Positions 1 through 14,096 of a stretch of DNA of 64,000 nt are shown here, piece by piece; positions within the stretch are counted from its first letter, which is position 1, and every line of letters starts with the position of its first letter. Source of the DNA: Oreocharis arfaki (taxonomy: Eukaryota > Chordata > Aves > Passeriformes > Paramythiidae); contig VZRR01007845.1 in NCBI GenBank assembly GCA_013398015.1, positions 210,836-274,835 of the forward strand, written 5' to 3'. Made by a program: the position numbers and the translations under genes. Below the pieces are notes generated by a model. It worked only from the letters and a program-made list of their open reading frames with translations. It was not told the DNA's origin and did not search any database.

Positions 1-3000
1 AAATCGAGGGTAGCTGTGACTCTGGACATCATGAGCTGTTTATGGCTGACAGATCAGTGTAGAAGCAGTACCCAGACACATCTGGCTCAGAGAAATTAGG
101 ATCCAGGATCAAACAAGATTTTCAGCATCAGCTGAGGTGGTGACAGGCTAACTTCTGAGTACCATGGCTGGTGAATGTTCTGGGCACCCCATCTTCCAAA
201 GACACTTCACAAGTCACTTGTCTGGATAATCCTCTCCCAAAGAGAGAGGAAACACACGGCTCTAGCTCAGCAAGTGAGATTCAATGTGTAAGAAGAGAGC
301 TGGGAGAACCCCAAGTATGTGGAGAAGAGCAAAAGTGGCATGGAACAAAAGGAAAACACAAGAGGGTGGTTAAGAGACTGAGACATAAATCATACAGCAA
401 AAAGGGAAAGTGAGGGCACACAGGAAAAAAAGCTTGTGGAGCCCTCAGGCACCGACCTGAGGTGCATCTTTTACAACTACAGCTCACTGCACCCAATTCT
501 ATAAAACAGGATGTGGTACCTTTGTCACTGCCTGTGGTGGGAACAAAGTCAGTAACAACTCTGATGCCTCCAAAAATGACAAGAGTGGGGGCCCTTTAGC
601 CACAGCAACTGCAAGCAGAAAATGACTTTTGTTTAATCTTTTCTTTTTTTCTTTTTAAAACTCTATTTATATTTTTAAAAAGCAGAGGAGAAGAAAAAAA
701 GTATTTGAGGATGCCTTCCTCTCCTCTAACAAACATTCTGGCAGTCAAGACCCCTGCTGCTCTGACTGGAGAAACACTCATTAATGTTTTGCTGGATTGC
801 AGGAGATAAAGAAATATCGCAGAAATAACTAACAGACCAATTTAATTTTGTTTGATTTAAAAAAAAAATTTATATATGGATGCAAAGGCATGCCTCTCAA
901 AAAGCCATTACGCCTTCTGTAATTCCCTTCAAGCTTTTTGCTTTTATAAACTATTTACTTTTCAAGGCTATTATGATCTACAAAAGTAATTGCACCGGAG
1001 CCATTCTAATGGCTAGCCAGACATTAAATCCACCTCAAGTGAATTTACTCATTCAGCTTCATGGAAAGACAACAAAGCAATAACATTAATTTATGATATT
1101 ATTCTAACACTTAACTTGGTACAATATAACTGATGACCTTACATTGACCCCAAACTCCCTATACCTGCAATACATTATACTTCAATTTCATGCCCAAAGG
1201 AATTTTTTAGGAGTTCTTTATATTTACAGGCTAAGGGAAGAGAGCCCCACTGCTCCTGACATTCCACCTCCCACTCAGGAGCTCTCTAACCTCACCCACT
1301 TTTACCCCAGGAACTCACAGCTTACACAAGTCTTTCCAAAATTTAATCCAGATCAGGTTTGTAAATTCTGCATCAAACTCAATGATTCAACTATGGCAGT
1401 CTCTATTTTAGAACAAAAGGCATTAAGGACTACATTTGAATTTTAAAAACCACTTTTGTCATTTACTTTGATCATTAAAAATCAGTCTTCAATCTAAGTT
1501 TATTTACTCCAAGGCTCAAACCTCTGCATCTTGCTATGCTTTCGATCTGATGAACATACAGTTACTCCTCGCTCGTTTAAACACATGCAAAGGACAATAA
1601 GACCAGCTTTTAACCTGTTTTTTCTTCAATTAAAAAACAGACTTCAAGTCTCTGACTTGAAGAGACATTGCTAGTCATGGTGCCTAGGCCCCTGGTAATC
1701 TGGGACATCAACATAGCAAACAAAAACAGTTGACAAAAACCAACCTTGATATCATGGCTTCACCCTGAAGAAAAAAGCTTCACAAACAATACCTTGCATA
1801 GCAAATATGTGGCTGTTCATGTGTCACTGGCCTGACAGCACGGATTAGGAGAAAACAAGATTAGATGAAAAGCCTGACTTGGATTTATTTTTCCCTGCTA
1901 GCATTCCAAAGCCAACGCCAGTGTTGGAAAGAGAAAACAAAGAGAATTCTCTACTGACCAATATTTCTTCAGTAAAACTGTTAACTAGATTTTGATCACT
2001 GAGCATTTACACCAGGGGACACACAAGCCAAAAACAAAGAACCACCTCACCTGAAACAAATCAGACTGTTGGTCTTTGCCAATAGCCACTTGTTAATTTT
2101 AATCAAGGACATCAGTGTTAACAGCTGATGATTTCTCTTCCTAAAAGGAAGAATTGGCAACACATGCAAGAGTATTAACCCAGTACCTGTTTTGAAGTCA
2201 CAGATGTAATGATGCAGAACTAGCTTGATAAAAAACTAAAATAAAAAGTAACCCAGTATCACTAGGTTGCTCTTCAGTTTGCAGGAATGTGGGTATTCCC
2301 ACTGCACAGTTAGCACTGGCAGTGAAACCCACCAAAATCTCTTCCTAACAATTCAAAAATATCCCAGTTTGCTTGTAGCATTTCTTATTCTAAGTGTGAG
2401 AAAATTAAAGTCAAAACCTAAGGAAGGAGAGTAAAAAAATGTTCATTTGCTGTTTCTGTTGGTTTTAACCTGGCCTGGGGAACAAACAATCTGTTTCTGC
2501 TCCTTAGGTATGGCATTAGATAGCTCTTATTTTCACATGGTTCCATTACTAACAATTTTTCCTCCTGTTTAGTAAGCAACCAAATAGTGACAAGCTTTTG
2601 TACAGCATCTGAGGTTTCCTAAAGGCCATGTTTATAAATATAACTGCAGATACAAATTATTCTTGCCACCTGTCCCTTAAAATGTTAGGCTGCCCTTTAA
2701 ATGTTTATTTTACCTGAAGTTCATCCATGTTCTGGAAGTTAATGAGCCTCCTGAAACTGCTTCATAAATATCTTCCTCTCTGCAGCATTTCTTTTCTATA
2801 GAAGTGTCTGGGGAACCTCTATAAAGATCTCACATATGTGGTGAGAGCCACAGCCTTTTGCCAGTTTGTGCACCTTAAAAACAGAGTGAGACTCTGCAGC
2901 AGCTGCATACAAGGGGAGCTAGCACATAGATTGATTGAGAAGTGATATTTCTTTCCCATATTCAAAATACAATCAATAATAAGAATGTAGAAGGACATTA

Positions 3001-5674
3001 CTTTTAGTTCCAGACCATCTGCCTGTGGCTTGTACAGGGAACTCTCACAAGCAGCCCTTTAGAATTCCAGTCTGTTCATTACCTGTGGCTCTAAATGAAT
3101 AATCAGATTTCAGGACTGTTTTGCAGCAGACACCAAAAAGCAGATTAGGACTGTGTGTAAACCCTCTCTAAGGTCAACTAATTGCCCTCACTTTCCTCAG
3201 TTCTGGAACAAAACTACAGAGACAGATTTTGCTATTAGGTTTTATCTCTGCAGTCATATTCCTTTCAGCAGTATCACATGGGAATAATTACACTGGGATT
3301 TGGTTCAGCGGATAGGAATCTTGAGATTTATTTCTTTTTCTGTGAAGAGCCGTCAAGGGAAACTAATTGTAAAGAACTGTTTGGATAACATGCTTTTAAT
3401 GGGAATAATGATACAATTTTAGACTTTTTTTCCTTCATTCCTGCCTTGCCAGACATCTTTCCTGTAGGCTGCTTGAGGATATGGACATAACACTCCTCAT
3501 GTGAGCAACCCCACTGGCATCAGAAACCTCCAAGACAAGCACAGGACTAAGCTGCTGAAAGGAGCACTCATTAGCAACACTTCTTTCGGAAAGCAAGAGG
3601 AAAACAGGGATAAAAGTTAAAGAAAAGCTCAGACATTTCGACATAACTTCTGAAATAAATACGAGCATAACTTTAAGGGTCATTACACCTGTTATAGTTG
3701 GCTGCACATCACAAAAACAATGATTATGATGATGCACATGTACCCAGCTGTCTCTAACAAAGTGGGTTTTCTGTTGGAGCCCTCACTCCTACAACACTGG
3801 AGGTCCCACGCCTGTAACCCCACCCACCAAACTGCACAGCTCAGCCACTGAGCTGACAACAGTTTGCTGAGAACACTAAACAAAATAGTAAAATCAGAAA
3901 GTCAATTTCTTCCCCTCTATAAAGTATAAAAGGAAGCAAATAGATTTGCTAAAGTGCAAATAGACCAGGGGAACAGGAGAGCTGCATACCCACCAGTGAC
4001 AGGAATCTCTATCAAATTTTAAAAGGCCATTTGATGGTAGCTTAAATCCAAAGCTTCCACTGCAGCCCTCATTTGAATTAATTCTGTAATACACAGAAAA
4101 TAAAAGAGCGTGTGTGCACTTATGTGAGACTGTGTGAAACAGGGGGAATAAATGCAGATGGCTTGACCTGTGAGATGTGATCACTGTCTGTTTTAAAGAG
4201 CATTTACAGAAGATTAATTGAGGATTCAATATTAAATGAGTACATCTAGATAAGCACATTTCATTTGACAGCCCTGCTTGTACAGTGGGAACTCCTGTAT
4301 CTACTCAGCCCAACCTAAATCCAAGACTGTTTATAATTTATTAGAAAAGAGACTAAATTGAAAGCAGTCTGATTTGCCATGACACTGCTAGATCAACACT
4401 TGACACTGAATTTCAACTATTTACCACAGATCACCATGAAATACCACTGCAATGCTTTATGTCTAACTCACCAATTTTGGGATGAAAGGTATCCTCATGC
4501 AGGGGTACATCCTGCTAATCACAGCAAAAGCACCCCCCAATCTGCAATAGATCCAGGGAATTGCAAGTTAATTCCTACCAGGAAGATTACTGGGTACTCA
4601 CCACTGAAAGTTTTCCTGCTTGAGACCTCACTGTGCTGCTGGGTGGAAGAACAAGGTCTCCACTGCTCTCCTTCCCTTCAGTCTACCAGAGTCACCTCCT
4701 CGCAATCAGTGATGCTCCATTGGATACAGGTGGCTACAATCTACTTCCCAGAGTTCAAATTACCACTAATTGGTCACCTGAAGTTACTTAAGTTCCATCT
4801 TCAGTAATGAATGCAGTTTCTATATTTATAAGAGATGCTGAAAGTGTAGAAATTTCAGAAAAACAAGGATGAAAAAGGGAGTATTCAAGCTACAAAAAGT
4901 TCACTCTTCCTCACAACACTTTGGATAACTTTTTCTTGGTCCTTGAGATTAGTTTAATCCTTGTTTTAATCTAGATCCTGGTTAGAAACAGTTAACAACA
5001 ACAGAGAAATTATGTTGTTGAAAAATGCACTCTGCTCTTTTGTAATCGAAAAATAAGTTATACTGTGAGAAGCTCCATAAATAAATTCTGAAGACCCTCT
5101 TAAGCCCCCAGTCAAGTACATTTTCTAGGACCTGAGTAAGGGCACGATGCAGAAACAATCTGGTCTATCAGCCTCTGCTGTGAATAACAACACTTGAGTA
5201 CTTCATCTTCTGCAGCTCTTGAGCGTTTCACAGAGGTCATGGTCCCCAGGGCATCCTTCTCACATAGCTCACACCACTTGTTAGAGATCTGCCCACTCTG
5301 TTTCTCTGTTTGCATTCCATGTAATACGTTAATCTAGAAAAGCAACAAAAGTGTGGAATGCATTTAAAAAATAATAAAAATATGTATTTTGAGGAGGCAC
5401 TTCATGTTACAAGCTGCTTTTTCTTAGTGACAGTTACTCTTAGCTGATTTTTCCACTTCTAACACTGCTGCCAAATCACTGACAAGGACTTGCAGGGAAG
5501 GATAACTTAACAGAGAGAGAAAAAGCAAGGCATATGTTGAAATCATACCAGATCTTATGTTATTTCCTGTGATTTCCCAGGCTCAGGAAGGATTTCAATA
5601 ACATATAATTGTTCTAATAATTGTCCTGCATTATTAAAAGAAGCCTGTTTTAAAGTAACACGTGGCATGCACCA
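1..5674. other. Intronic, no gene seen
   Basis: AT-rich GALNT18 intron sequence. I see no domain-bearing open frame, no transposon and no tandem array. The only small structure noted is a hairpin-capable inverted repeat at 1642-1662 (CTTCAAGT, five-base loop, ACTTGAAG). Confidence 0.7.
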
Positions 5675-6010
5675 AATCACAGAATGGGTAAGGCTGGAAG
5701 GGACCACAGTGGTCATCTTGTCCAACCTCCCTGTTCGAGCGGGGCCATCCCAGAGCACATGGCACAGGATTGCATCCAGATGGTTCTGGAATGTCTCCAG
5801 TGAGGGAACCTCCACAGCCTCTCTGGACAATCTGTTCCAGTGCATGATCAATGCACAGTGAAGAAGTTTTTCCTCATGTTCACGTGGAACTTGCTGTGCA
5901 CCAGTTTCTGCCCTTGCCTCTTGTCCTATTGCTCAGCACCACCGAGCAGAGCCTGGTCCATCCTCTGACACCTCCCTGCAGACACTGACAGACAGGGATG
6001 AGTATTGTGC
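5675..6010 (-). mobile_element. CR1 LINE 3' fragment, reverse orientation
   Basis: The stretch begins with the complement of a CR1 3' end (AATCACAGAATGG... GGCTGGAAGGGACC) and continues through typical CR1 phrases such as GTCATCTTGTCCAACCTCC and GGAACCTCCACAGCCTCTC. CR1 insertions in birds are usually 5'-truncated like this. The boundary near 6010 is approximate. Any open frame here is a relic or chance, not a host gene. Confidence 0.9.
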
Positions 6011-9000
6011 ACACTGATGCAATTAGCATTGTCCAGAAAATTTGTTCTTAGCCTCTTTAAAATGGGGGGAAATCCACAAAGCAAACCACGTATGGCATAA
6101 GGGTAATTAGCGAGACCAAACAGTAGCAGTTACACGGATAAATGCTATTTATTCATTGTCTTGTAGGGCTGTCAAAAAAACTCTTCAATAGCCACCTCAC
6201 TTCATAGCTACTCACACACTTAAAGTCGGCAAAAGCACTCAGCTCTACCTCAAAATGAAAATAATTAAATATTTTACTAGATCAAGGCAGGCCTAGATCA
6301 AAGCTAATTATTCAAACGCCTTTATTTCAATCATCTATAAACAGTTAATGTCTGCAGTGCTGCTACCAGAGGTTACACAGACCATCCTGGGAGAAGAGCC
6401 ACCGGCTTTGTTGAGAGATTTTTTTGAAGGTGTTCCAATATATGGGTTTGTAGGTTTTCTAACATTTTCCAACATTTCCATTATCTCACCTGGGATGTCA
6501 GATGACAGGCATCGGCGTGCCACAATGATGTTTGGGTTTTGTTAAAGAACTGTAACATCCTTTCCTCTCAGGCTAACAAATCTACAGACCAAGAGCCAGC
6601 AATGTCCTCCTTCACAGGTCCCCACACTTAACGAAAAGGGATCCCCAGTGTGCAGGAGGAGAGAAAACTGGCATTGCAGCAGGAGCAGTGAGACTCCAAC
6701 TCTGAATGCAAAGCCTGCACTACACCTTTAACCCCCAGAATCACACATTTGAGGCTTCCAGGTTTCCATGTTTTTTCCAGGAATGAAGGGCAGCACATTA
6801 TTAATAACAGCCTCAGGCAAATGGAATGACATCACCAGCATTCTCCTGCAGACATCCCTGACTTCTCCATCACGCTATTTGTTACTTACACTGGTTTTGC
6901 TGTTATTTGTAATTTCATGTACATTTAGATGAAATATGTATGAGGGCATCACACAGCAAAATCTCAAGCAGGCTGTGCCTCCTCCACAAGCATTCTTCTT
7001 CCCTACAGGAAACCTTTTAGGTGCATGGAGCTTTATCTTCTCCTCTGTAGTGAAATTTCACCAAAAAACCAATCGAACCATTTTACTAGTTTCCTGGCTG
7101 ATCTTTTTAGCAAATACGTTTTCAACCTTTGTGCCAGAGTGCAGGTTATATGAAAGCAGTATGTGAAGAAATGCAGTTTTGAGAAACAAAGAATACTAAA
7201 AAAACCAAAGCCATAAAAAAGTAATTTTAAATAACAGTCTAACAACACCTAGGAGAGACTGCATCTTAACTTCATTTACTCTTCACTCCTAAGCTTTAAA
7301 GACATTTGAGACACACAGTTCCGATAGAGAAATTCAGAGTACCTAGTGTGTATTCAAGAGACACTGAAACAAGAATATCATTTTTATGTAAAATAAAGCA
7401 TCATCAAAAAAGTCACATTGAAGAGTGAGTCACCCTCTTTTGCATGCTATCCTTAGCTACCAATGCCACCACTGGTTATACAAATAAAGACATAAAGTTA
7501 AGAAATTAATTTAAATTAGCATCTCTGAGCAAAATGTAAGTACAGGTCCGATGTACGTAACACAGGGATGGAACAGTGACCAAAAAAGCCCAAAGAAAAA
7601 ATTTTATACCTTAGATATTTTCAGAAGTTAATGTGAACTAGATCAGCGACGTGCATTTTTATTGTCTGTTAGCCAGGATATCAAATTTGTACAATATATC
7701 ACTGATGCCAAGAGAAAGACCTGGCAGAAGGAATGCTTAGCTTTGGAACTGGTTGTCCAGTGTGGAAAGGAGCAGAAATTACGCTGATGGAAGGTGAAAT
7801 GGAGGGAATGGGCATGGAAAGCCACAGGTAGCATTAAACACTGAAACCACACTTATCTCAGTAAATCCATGGGGTGAAAATGGTTGAAGTTTCAGAAGGG
7901 AATGCAAAGCATTGTCATGCTTGCTTGCCCTGCTCCTGTTCTTTATCACTGCTGCTCAAGACTGGACATCTTTTATTTGCTGTAGCACTGTTAGGTAATA
8001 AAAAGTGGTGAAACAGGAAAACAGACTGGAGAGATGCTACAAAGAGCAGCATACCACTGCCTACCAAAGGTGCAATCCAGGTGGAAAGCAACATCTGATT
8101 CAAATTCACTTTCACATCTAATGAAACCTGGTGGCAAACCTCAACTGGCCTCAGTGTGTCCCCATCTGAAGTGAAAGATAAGGTAGAGTTCTGTGGGCTA
8201 ATGGGATTGTTGAAAGGAATCGTGCACATAGCCAGGCCAATAATTTTGTCTGCATTCTCTTGTGCCCTCCTGCCCTTCCACTCACTCGTTTCATTTGCAT
8301 ACCATGATTGCTTGTTGCAGCATAAATCGTTCAGGGCAGGAACTCTGACTGATGTTTGCACAGGGCTCCAAACAGCAGGGAGCATTCAGTGCAAGCCTCT
8401 GGCCTCTACCAAAACAGAAATGGTAGGAAATAAGACAGGATGACAGCTGAGGGTAATGGCACATCAGTAATCTTAATTCTCTGAGAGCAGCACCAGACTT
8501 AGAGTGAGCGGCAGAAGGACAAGCAGTGCAGGAGGCATTTTACCTCCGACACATGGCTACATGACTCACATTCTAGTCCTTTCTTCAAACTCACTTCCTC
8601 TGAAAGGCAATTTGTTCATGCTCCACAGCTTCACTTATTCTATATTAATAAATATCAGCTGCATAAGAAAGCCTAAGTTTAGCTTTTATTCTTAACCGAA
8701 TGCTCATCATCTCCAGCAACATCCCCATTTTTCTCCTGTTTGCTCCTCTCTTCCATGCCTCTTGTTGATCCACTTTGGCTTCAGCCTAACTGAATACAGT
8801 AGATCCATCAAAAGGGCTCTCCTATTCCTGTCTGTAAGTGAAACTTTAGACCTGAGCCACTGTTAATTCATTTTAATTCATGTTAATGCACAGAAGGCAA
8901 TGAAACTGGCACAGCAATAGGGCATCACCGTAACACATGGGGAGCTTTGCTGCCACTGGCTTCAAAACGAGGATTCTTTTCCTTTTGGTAAACCTTGTGT

Positions 9001-10599
9001 TCACAGCACTTCTAACTTCAATATTCTACAGTTTGCTTTACTGCTCACAGAAGAGTCCAGGTTTAGTGTTTCCTCAGATCTCACTCTGGTTTAGCATTTC
9101 TATATCCCAAGAAATAGGTACAAATATTAGCTAGGGAGCAACATTGTTTTGTCTCTGATCAGAATGTTAAAAGACAATTTACAGTAGAAACACTCTGGTG
9201 GTCTCTCTTAAAAGCATATCACAGAAAAACCTGTATTTTCAGGGGCTAAGGAAAAAAAATTCTTGCTGCATGCCTTGGTTTCCATCATAATATACTAAAA
9301 ATTCAAAATAACAAAATTTGAGATTTAGCTACTTTGACAACACTGTTGATACCACATCTCTACTTGTTTTGGTGATATTTTTAGAAAGTCAGAGATGTTG
9401 CCAATTTGCCTAATTTCTTATAGACCAGGGCAAAAATTAAGGACTCCTTTAACCTCATCTGTCTTTGTGAAGCTACACCAATTCACACTGACTAAATTTG
9501 ACTCAGTACTGCTCTCATATAGCCCTCAGATTTCTCAACAGATTTTCTTACGGATATTTTCAAAATTTCATGAAGTTTCTGGGCCTTATTATTCCTCTAA
9601 TCTCATCCGTGCTGTATCCCTTGCATCTTATCAAACAGAATTCAATTCCAACAGCTTTACATTAATGTAACATCACAAAACGTTCCTGGAACTGGTGTTA
9701 CTGACCCTATTCCAGGTAAAATCAAACGAGAGTTGCATAGCAGAGTGGAATTAGGCTCTCAATCTCAGTGCAACAGAAAAATAAATCGTATTCCCTTTGG
9801 TTTTCTGAGGCATCTGCTCCAAAAGATTACTTGTACACACATCTCAGAGTTTCGAAAGACATTCTCCAATCCTCCAGCACACAAGGTCTCAAAATAACAT
9901 GGCTAAAGAGAGCTTGTCTGATTTGCCTCCCAAACACAATGTGCTCTTGTTTTTCTTCACTCCCACTCTAGTTCCACACAAAACTTTGTCTTTCCAGCAG
10001 CATAAAAGTGAGTACATCTTTTTCTGTCATACATGGAATTTTTAGCATACTTTTAAATAATTAAGTGAGCAGAAAAGGGAATATTACATGGCCTGTTAAT
10101 TATTGCCAGTTTTTAACTTGTTCTTCCTGTTCTGAATATCATCCATACACCTGTCTGAAATAGGTGCAAGCAACCACAGAAGGAAAAAACTGGTTCCTCT
10201 TCAGATCTCAGCCTCTGCTACACAGTCGTTTCGTAACACCTTAAAGAAAAAACCATATTTTTAAAATAAAAGGAGATGTTGTCGACCTTTGGAAAGCAAG
10301 AAGCACCCACGTGGTCAAACTAAGCAATATTAGCTCACGAAAACTGGCTAATAAAATGAGAAGATTTGTTTGCCACATGAAGAAAATGTCAGATACAAAG
10401 CTTTCAAAGCGGTCTGATTAAAGCCCTAGAATGCCTCATACAATCAGAGGCTTAAAACCAAAAGAAGGTAAGTGGATTATAGATAACACCGACTACTTAA
10501 AGGTTATCAGTATTTCCAACAGAAAATTCCTCACCTCACTTCATTTAGTGCCACCTATGTCCAAAAGCAGTAAAAAATAAACCAAACTCTGCGCTAAGC

Positions 10600-10970
10600 T
10601 TTCATCCTCGCTCCCTCACCTTCCCTTTTCACAGACGCAGAGCTCAGGCTCCCTCCCCGAGACTGCCAGAGCGGTAACCGGGACTGATTCCCGGAGCCTC
10701 GGGCAGACACCCAGCGTGGGTTTGCTCCGTGGGCAGGATGCCCCGGGTGAGCAGGGTGCCAGAGCGGGAGCAGCCCTGGGACTGGCACCTCTGGCTGCGG
10801 TGCCGCCGGTGCAAGCTGAGCTGGGGCCGGGAGCGATGGGACCCATCCGTCCCGGCACTGCGGGATCCAGCACCGGCCTGAGCGGGAGCTGAGTGCACGA
10901 TCCACCTCCTTCGGGCACTGACCATGGGCCCGGGTGTGTTTCAGCCCCGTTCCTGCTGTCCCCACGCTGG
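10600..10970 (-). promoter_or_regulatory. Intronic CpG-rich block, candidate alternative first exon or enhancer
   Basis: An isolated island of high GC and CpG content in otherwise AT-rich intron, with sharp edges. On the minus strand it contains a good donor consensus, GGGAAG/GTGAGG, with the junction between 10620 and 10619. GALNT18 is transcribed in this direction, so the block could be an alternative first exon of GALNT18 or of a non-coding transcript. The minus-strand frame that would be phase-compatible with exon 1 has no ATG, so any such exon would contribute 5' UTR. A regulatory element or unrecognised GC-rich repeat is equally possible. Confidence 0.4.
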
Positions 10971-12240
10971 CAGGGGGCTCTGCACGGCTGAGGCACAGTG
11001 ACAAATCTCAGACTTGCTTGTCAAACCCTGAGGCTGCTCTGCCACCAGTCCCAGCGACCAAAGGTCGCACTCAAATACACACCGAGAAATAAAAAACCTC
11101 TGGGCATTTGCGCATCACTTCAGCAACACAAAGCACTTTTACAAACAGGAATTGTGCCCGTGCTACGGAGTTGTGAATTTACAAACAGAACCCATTTGCC
11201 CTGTGTGTGGATACACTGGGAAAAGAGCGAGTTCTACAAAGTCCTTATGACAATACAGAAGTCAAGAATTAATGCAGAGCATAATGAAGCCACAAAAAAG
11301 CACAAGATCACAGTAACTGCATTTACTTGAAACAGCTGCTGTCAAGTTCCTCAGCTGGAAATTAAAAACCAATAAGAAGAAATTATTATGAAACTTAGAA
11401 AAGAAAAATCTTATGGTTTAGGGTAATTTCATGTTATTAGGGTAATTTTAAGACTCATTTGTTGCCTGCCACATATTCTTGAGTAGTATTATCCAACATA
11501 TTTTATAATTTGAAAATATTGGAAGACAGCAACTTTCTTTAGCCTCCCATTTCATCAGCAGCATCTCCTTCTATAATGCAAATATTTGTGTTGCAGCTCC
11601 TCCAAAGCAAAGCAACGCACACGACCAAAGGACACGGATCTAACTATTCCTCAGCTACCCATGTTCCTGTCTGCAGCTGACTGCTGCTAAGGAATGCAAC
11701 ACCAGACCTTAAAATGAGAACTCTGAAGTTATTTTCAAACTCAGGGCTACCTCTGCAGGGTTTTTTTTCATCTCCACAGCAAGTGTTTTATTCTGTCTGC
11801 ATGTGGGCATTCAGTGCCTTCACTGAGATGGAGCAATTAGGACATATTTATACAACCACTGGGAGGTAATCTGCTTTAATTTTTTTTTGTAATGGAAGGA
11901 CAGGGGGTAACAGGTAAGGAAAGAAGTGAATACTGACCTTGTCAGAACTTTATTTTTTTCCCCCCTAAAGCAATGAAAAAAAACATTCTTTCAGAAAAAT
12001 ATGGGATTGAGCCAGCAAATACAGCATTTGCATAATAAGTCCCAGCAGGCTACACACTACAGAGTAAATTACTATTGGGAAGTATTCCATATAGATGATA
12101 ATTTTGCTGGATACTCTCTACAGAACAACTCAAGAGTAGAGATGCATAAAAGTTGTCATTATTCATAGAAATTCTGTATACATCTCCGCAGATGAAAAGA
12201 AACGCAAGGAAATATATGACAAAAGTGTGCATATTATTGA

Positions 12241-12380
12241 AAAAAAAATTATATGTTTATACAAATATAATCTAATATCTGTATATTACAACAATCATGC
12301 AATATATGTATAATAATTATATGTAAATATTTACAGAGACACAATGTATAGGTGTATAATATATTAAATATAAGTAAAAT
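12241..12380. repeat. AT-rich low-complexity stretch
   Basis: About 140 bases of almost pure A/T with many TATA, ATAAT and TATATG-type words and no clean repeat unit. Minus-strand open frames here are rich in Ile and Tyr codons and look like compositional artefacts. Confidence 0.7.
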
Positions 12381-14096
12381 CTGTGTGTAACATGATGAAA
12401 ATTGATGTGAAATTGCAGTGCAACAGTAATTTTCTAGGCAAAAGCCCAGCAGGTAAAAGATGTCAAGGCCCAAGAAGTCTTAAAAAAAGAACCAGTACAT
12501 TTTTTCACACCATCACATTAGATTAACAGTGTGAACAACAGCAAACAGAGAAAAGGTGGAATATGGAAATCAATAATCTTTGTCAAAACAGTAAGGAGAA
12601 ACTGTCAGGCTTATGGAATTGAGCTGCAGGTCCCTGTATTAACTCAGATATTCTGCTGTCAGTGTCCAGCGACACTGAAAACAAGGATTGACTTGTTTTC
12701 CTCAGCACTGTCAAAGACTGGCTGTATTTTACCTAACCCCACTGTAAACCTTTGGCAAACGTGCCCACAGCACCTCGTTTAGTAACTCAGAATCTGAGAC
12801 AGTCAGCTTTTCAGCAAGTCAAAAGAATCACAGAATAATTCATCAGAATATTGAATAAATTTAAAAAAATAAAAATAAACCACATATCCCTTCTGTAAGC
12901 CTCCAATGTGAATTTACAAATATCTTTCCTAATATTTATCATAAAACATCATCAACCTCAAGCTCAAAGTACAGATTCAGTCACCACATGACAAACCTAT
13001 TCAAGAGTCCAGATGGAGTTTCCTATTCCATTTTCTCCCTGAGCAGTACCTTGACAGTAGGTGCTGCCTAGCACGGCCAGTTTAACTCTTGTGAGAATCT
13101 CACTCAACTCCAAAGACTTCTTCATGACTTCAGAGAAAATCTTTTATGCATATAAATCTCAAGGATCAGTTTGAACACAGCTCCAAATTTACACTCATCG
13201 TATCTGGGAAGACTCTCATCTCTGAAACTGTGGAAGGAATAAAAAGAGCCTGTCACCCTTCGCACCATCCCCTCAAAAATCCAACAAACCCAACTTGACA
13301 TTTTCAATTAATCCCCTCTTTCCTCAGAAGCTGAAAAACACCCAGTCATAATCCAACAGGGAGTTTATTACTAGTCTTCAAATGCAGACTATGGAAGCTT
13401 TTGGGAGCTCTCTAATCTTTAGTTGAGAGTCAGATATTATTTGAGTGAAAAATTAAGCTGATTTTCTTCTTACTAATTACTTACTGGAAATTTTGTCCAA
13501 AACTTAATGCCACTGGATGTGTGCTAAAATTTTTATAGAAGCTGAATAGGTCAATTACCTTTTTTTTTTCACTTTGTACTGAAGTTTTCATGTTCCAGAA
13601 CTGAAAAAAAGTTAAATAGCAAGTCTGGCAAGAATAAGAATAATAAGTCTGGCAAGAAAAACATCACTTGTTTTGCACACAGTTCCTTTTTTGCTCTAAC
13701 TTCAAATTCCACCTTGTGATATTTCCAAATACAGTAAGAAGAATGCAACATCCTAACTACTACTCCTTTACAGATGTTAAAAACTAAAAAAATGGCCTGA
13801 GCATTTAAAAATATTTTCTTTTTTAATAAATTACACATGTCAAAGTCTATAAAATGGAAAAGAGCACAGACCATTGGGATTGTCTTTGTAAACCTATTTT
13901 CTTTTTGCCTCTTATTAAATATCTTAAGCTAGCACAACACTCAAATAATTTGTATAACACGTGCTGCTGGTTTTCACTCCCATTGAGATATTGGTGTCAT
14001 AAAACCAATTTCTCTTTTCTAATACCCAATGTCAGGTATTTCACTCACTGTGCAATGGACTTTGAGCAATTCTGTGTAGCCCAAAACATTTCCTGT

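Noticed and set aside
6335..6545. Overlapping 62- and 65-codon frames on opposite strands that look protein-like
   Set aside because: No match to GALNT18 exons or any family I know, and no flanking splice-site pair that I could support.
7915..8385. 156-codon minus-strand open frame
   Set aside because: No recognisable family or motif, and the composition is like the surrounding intron.
11415..11450. Two TTAGGGTAATTT words resembling interstitial telomere repeats
   Set aside because: Only two non-adjacent TTAGGG words with AT-rich spacers, so not a telomeric array.
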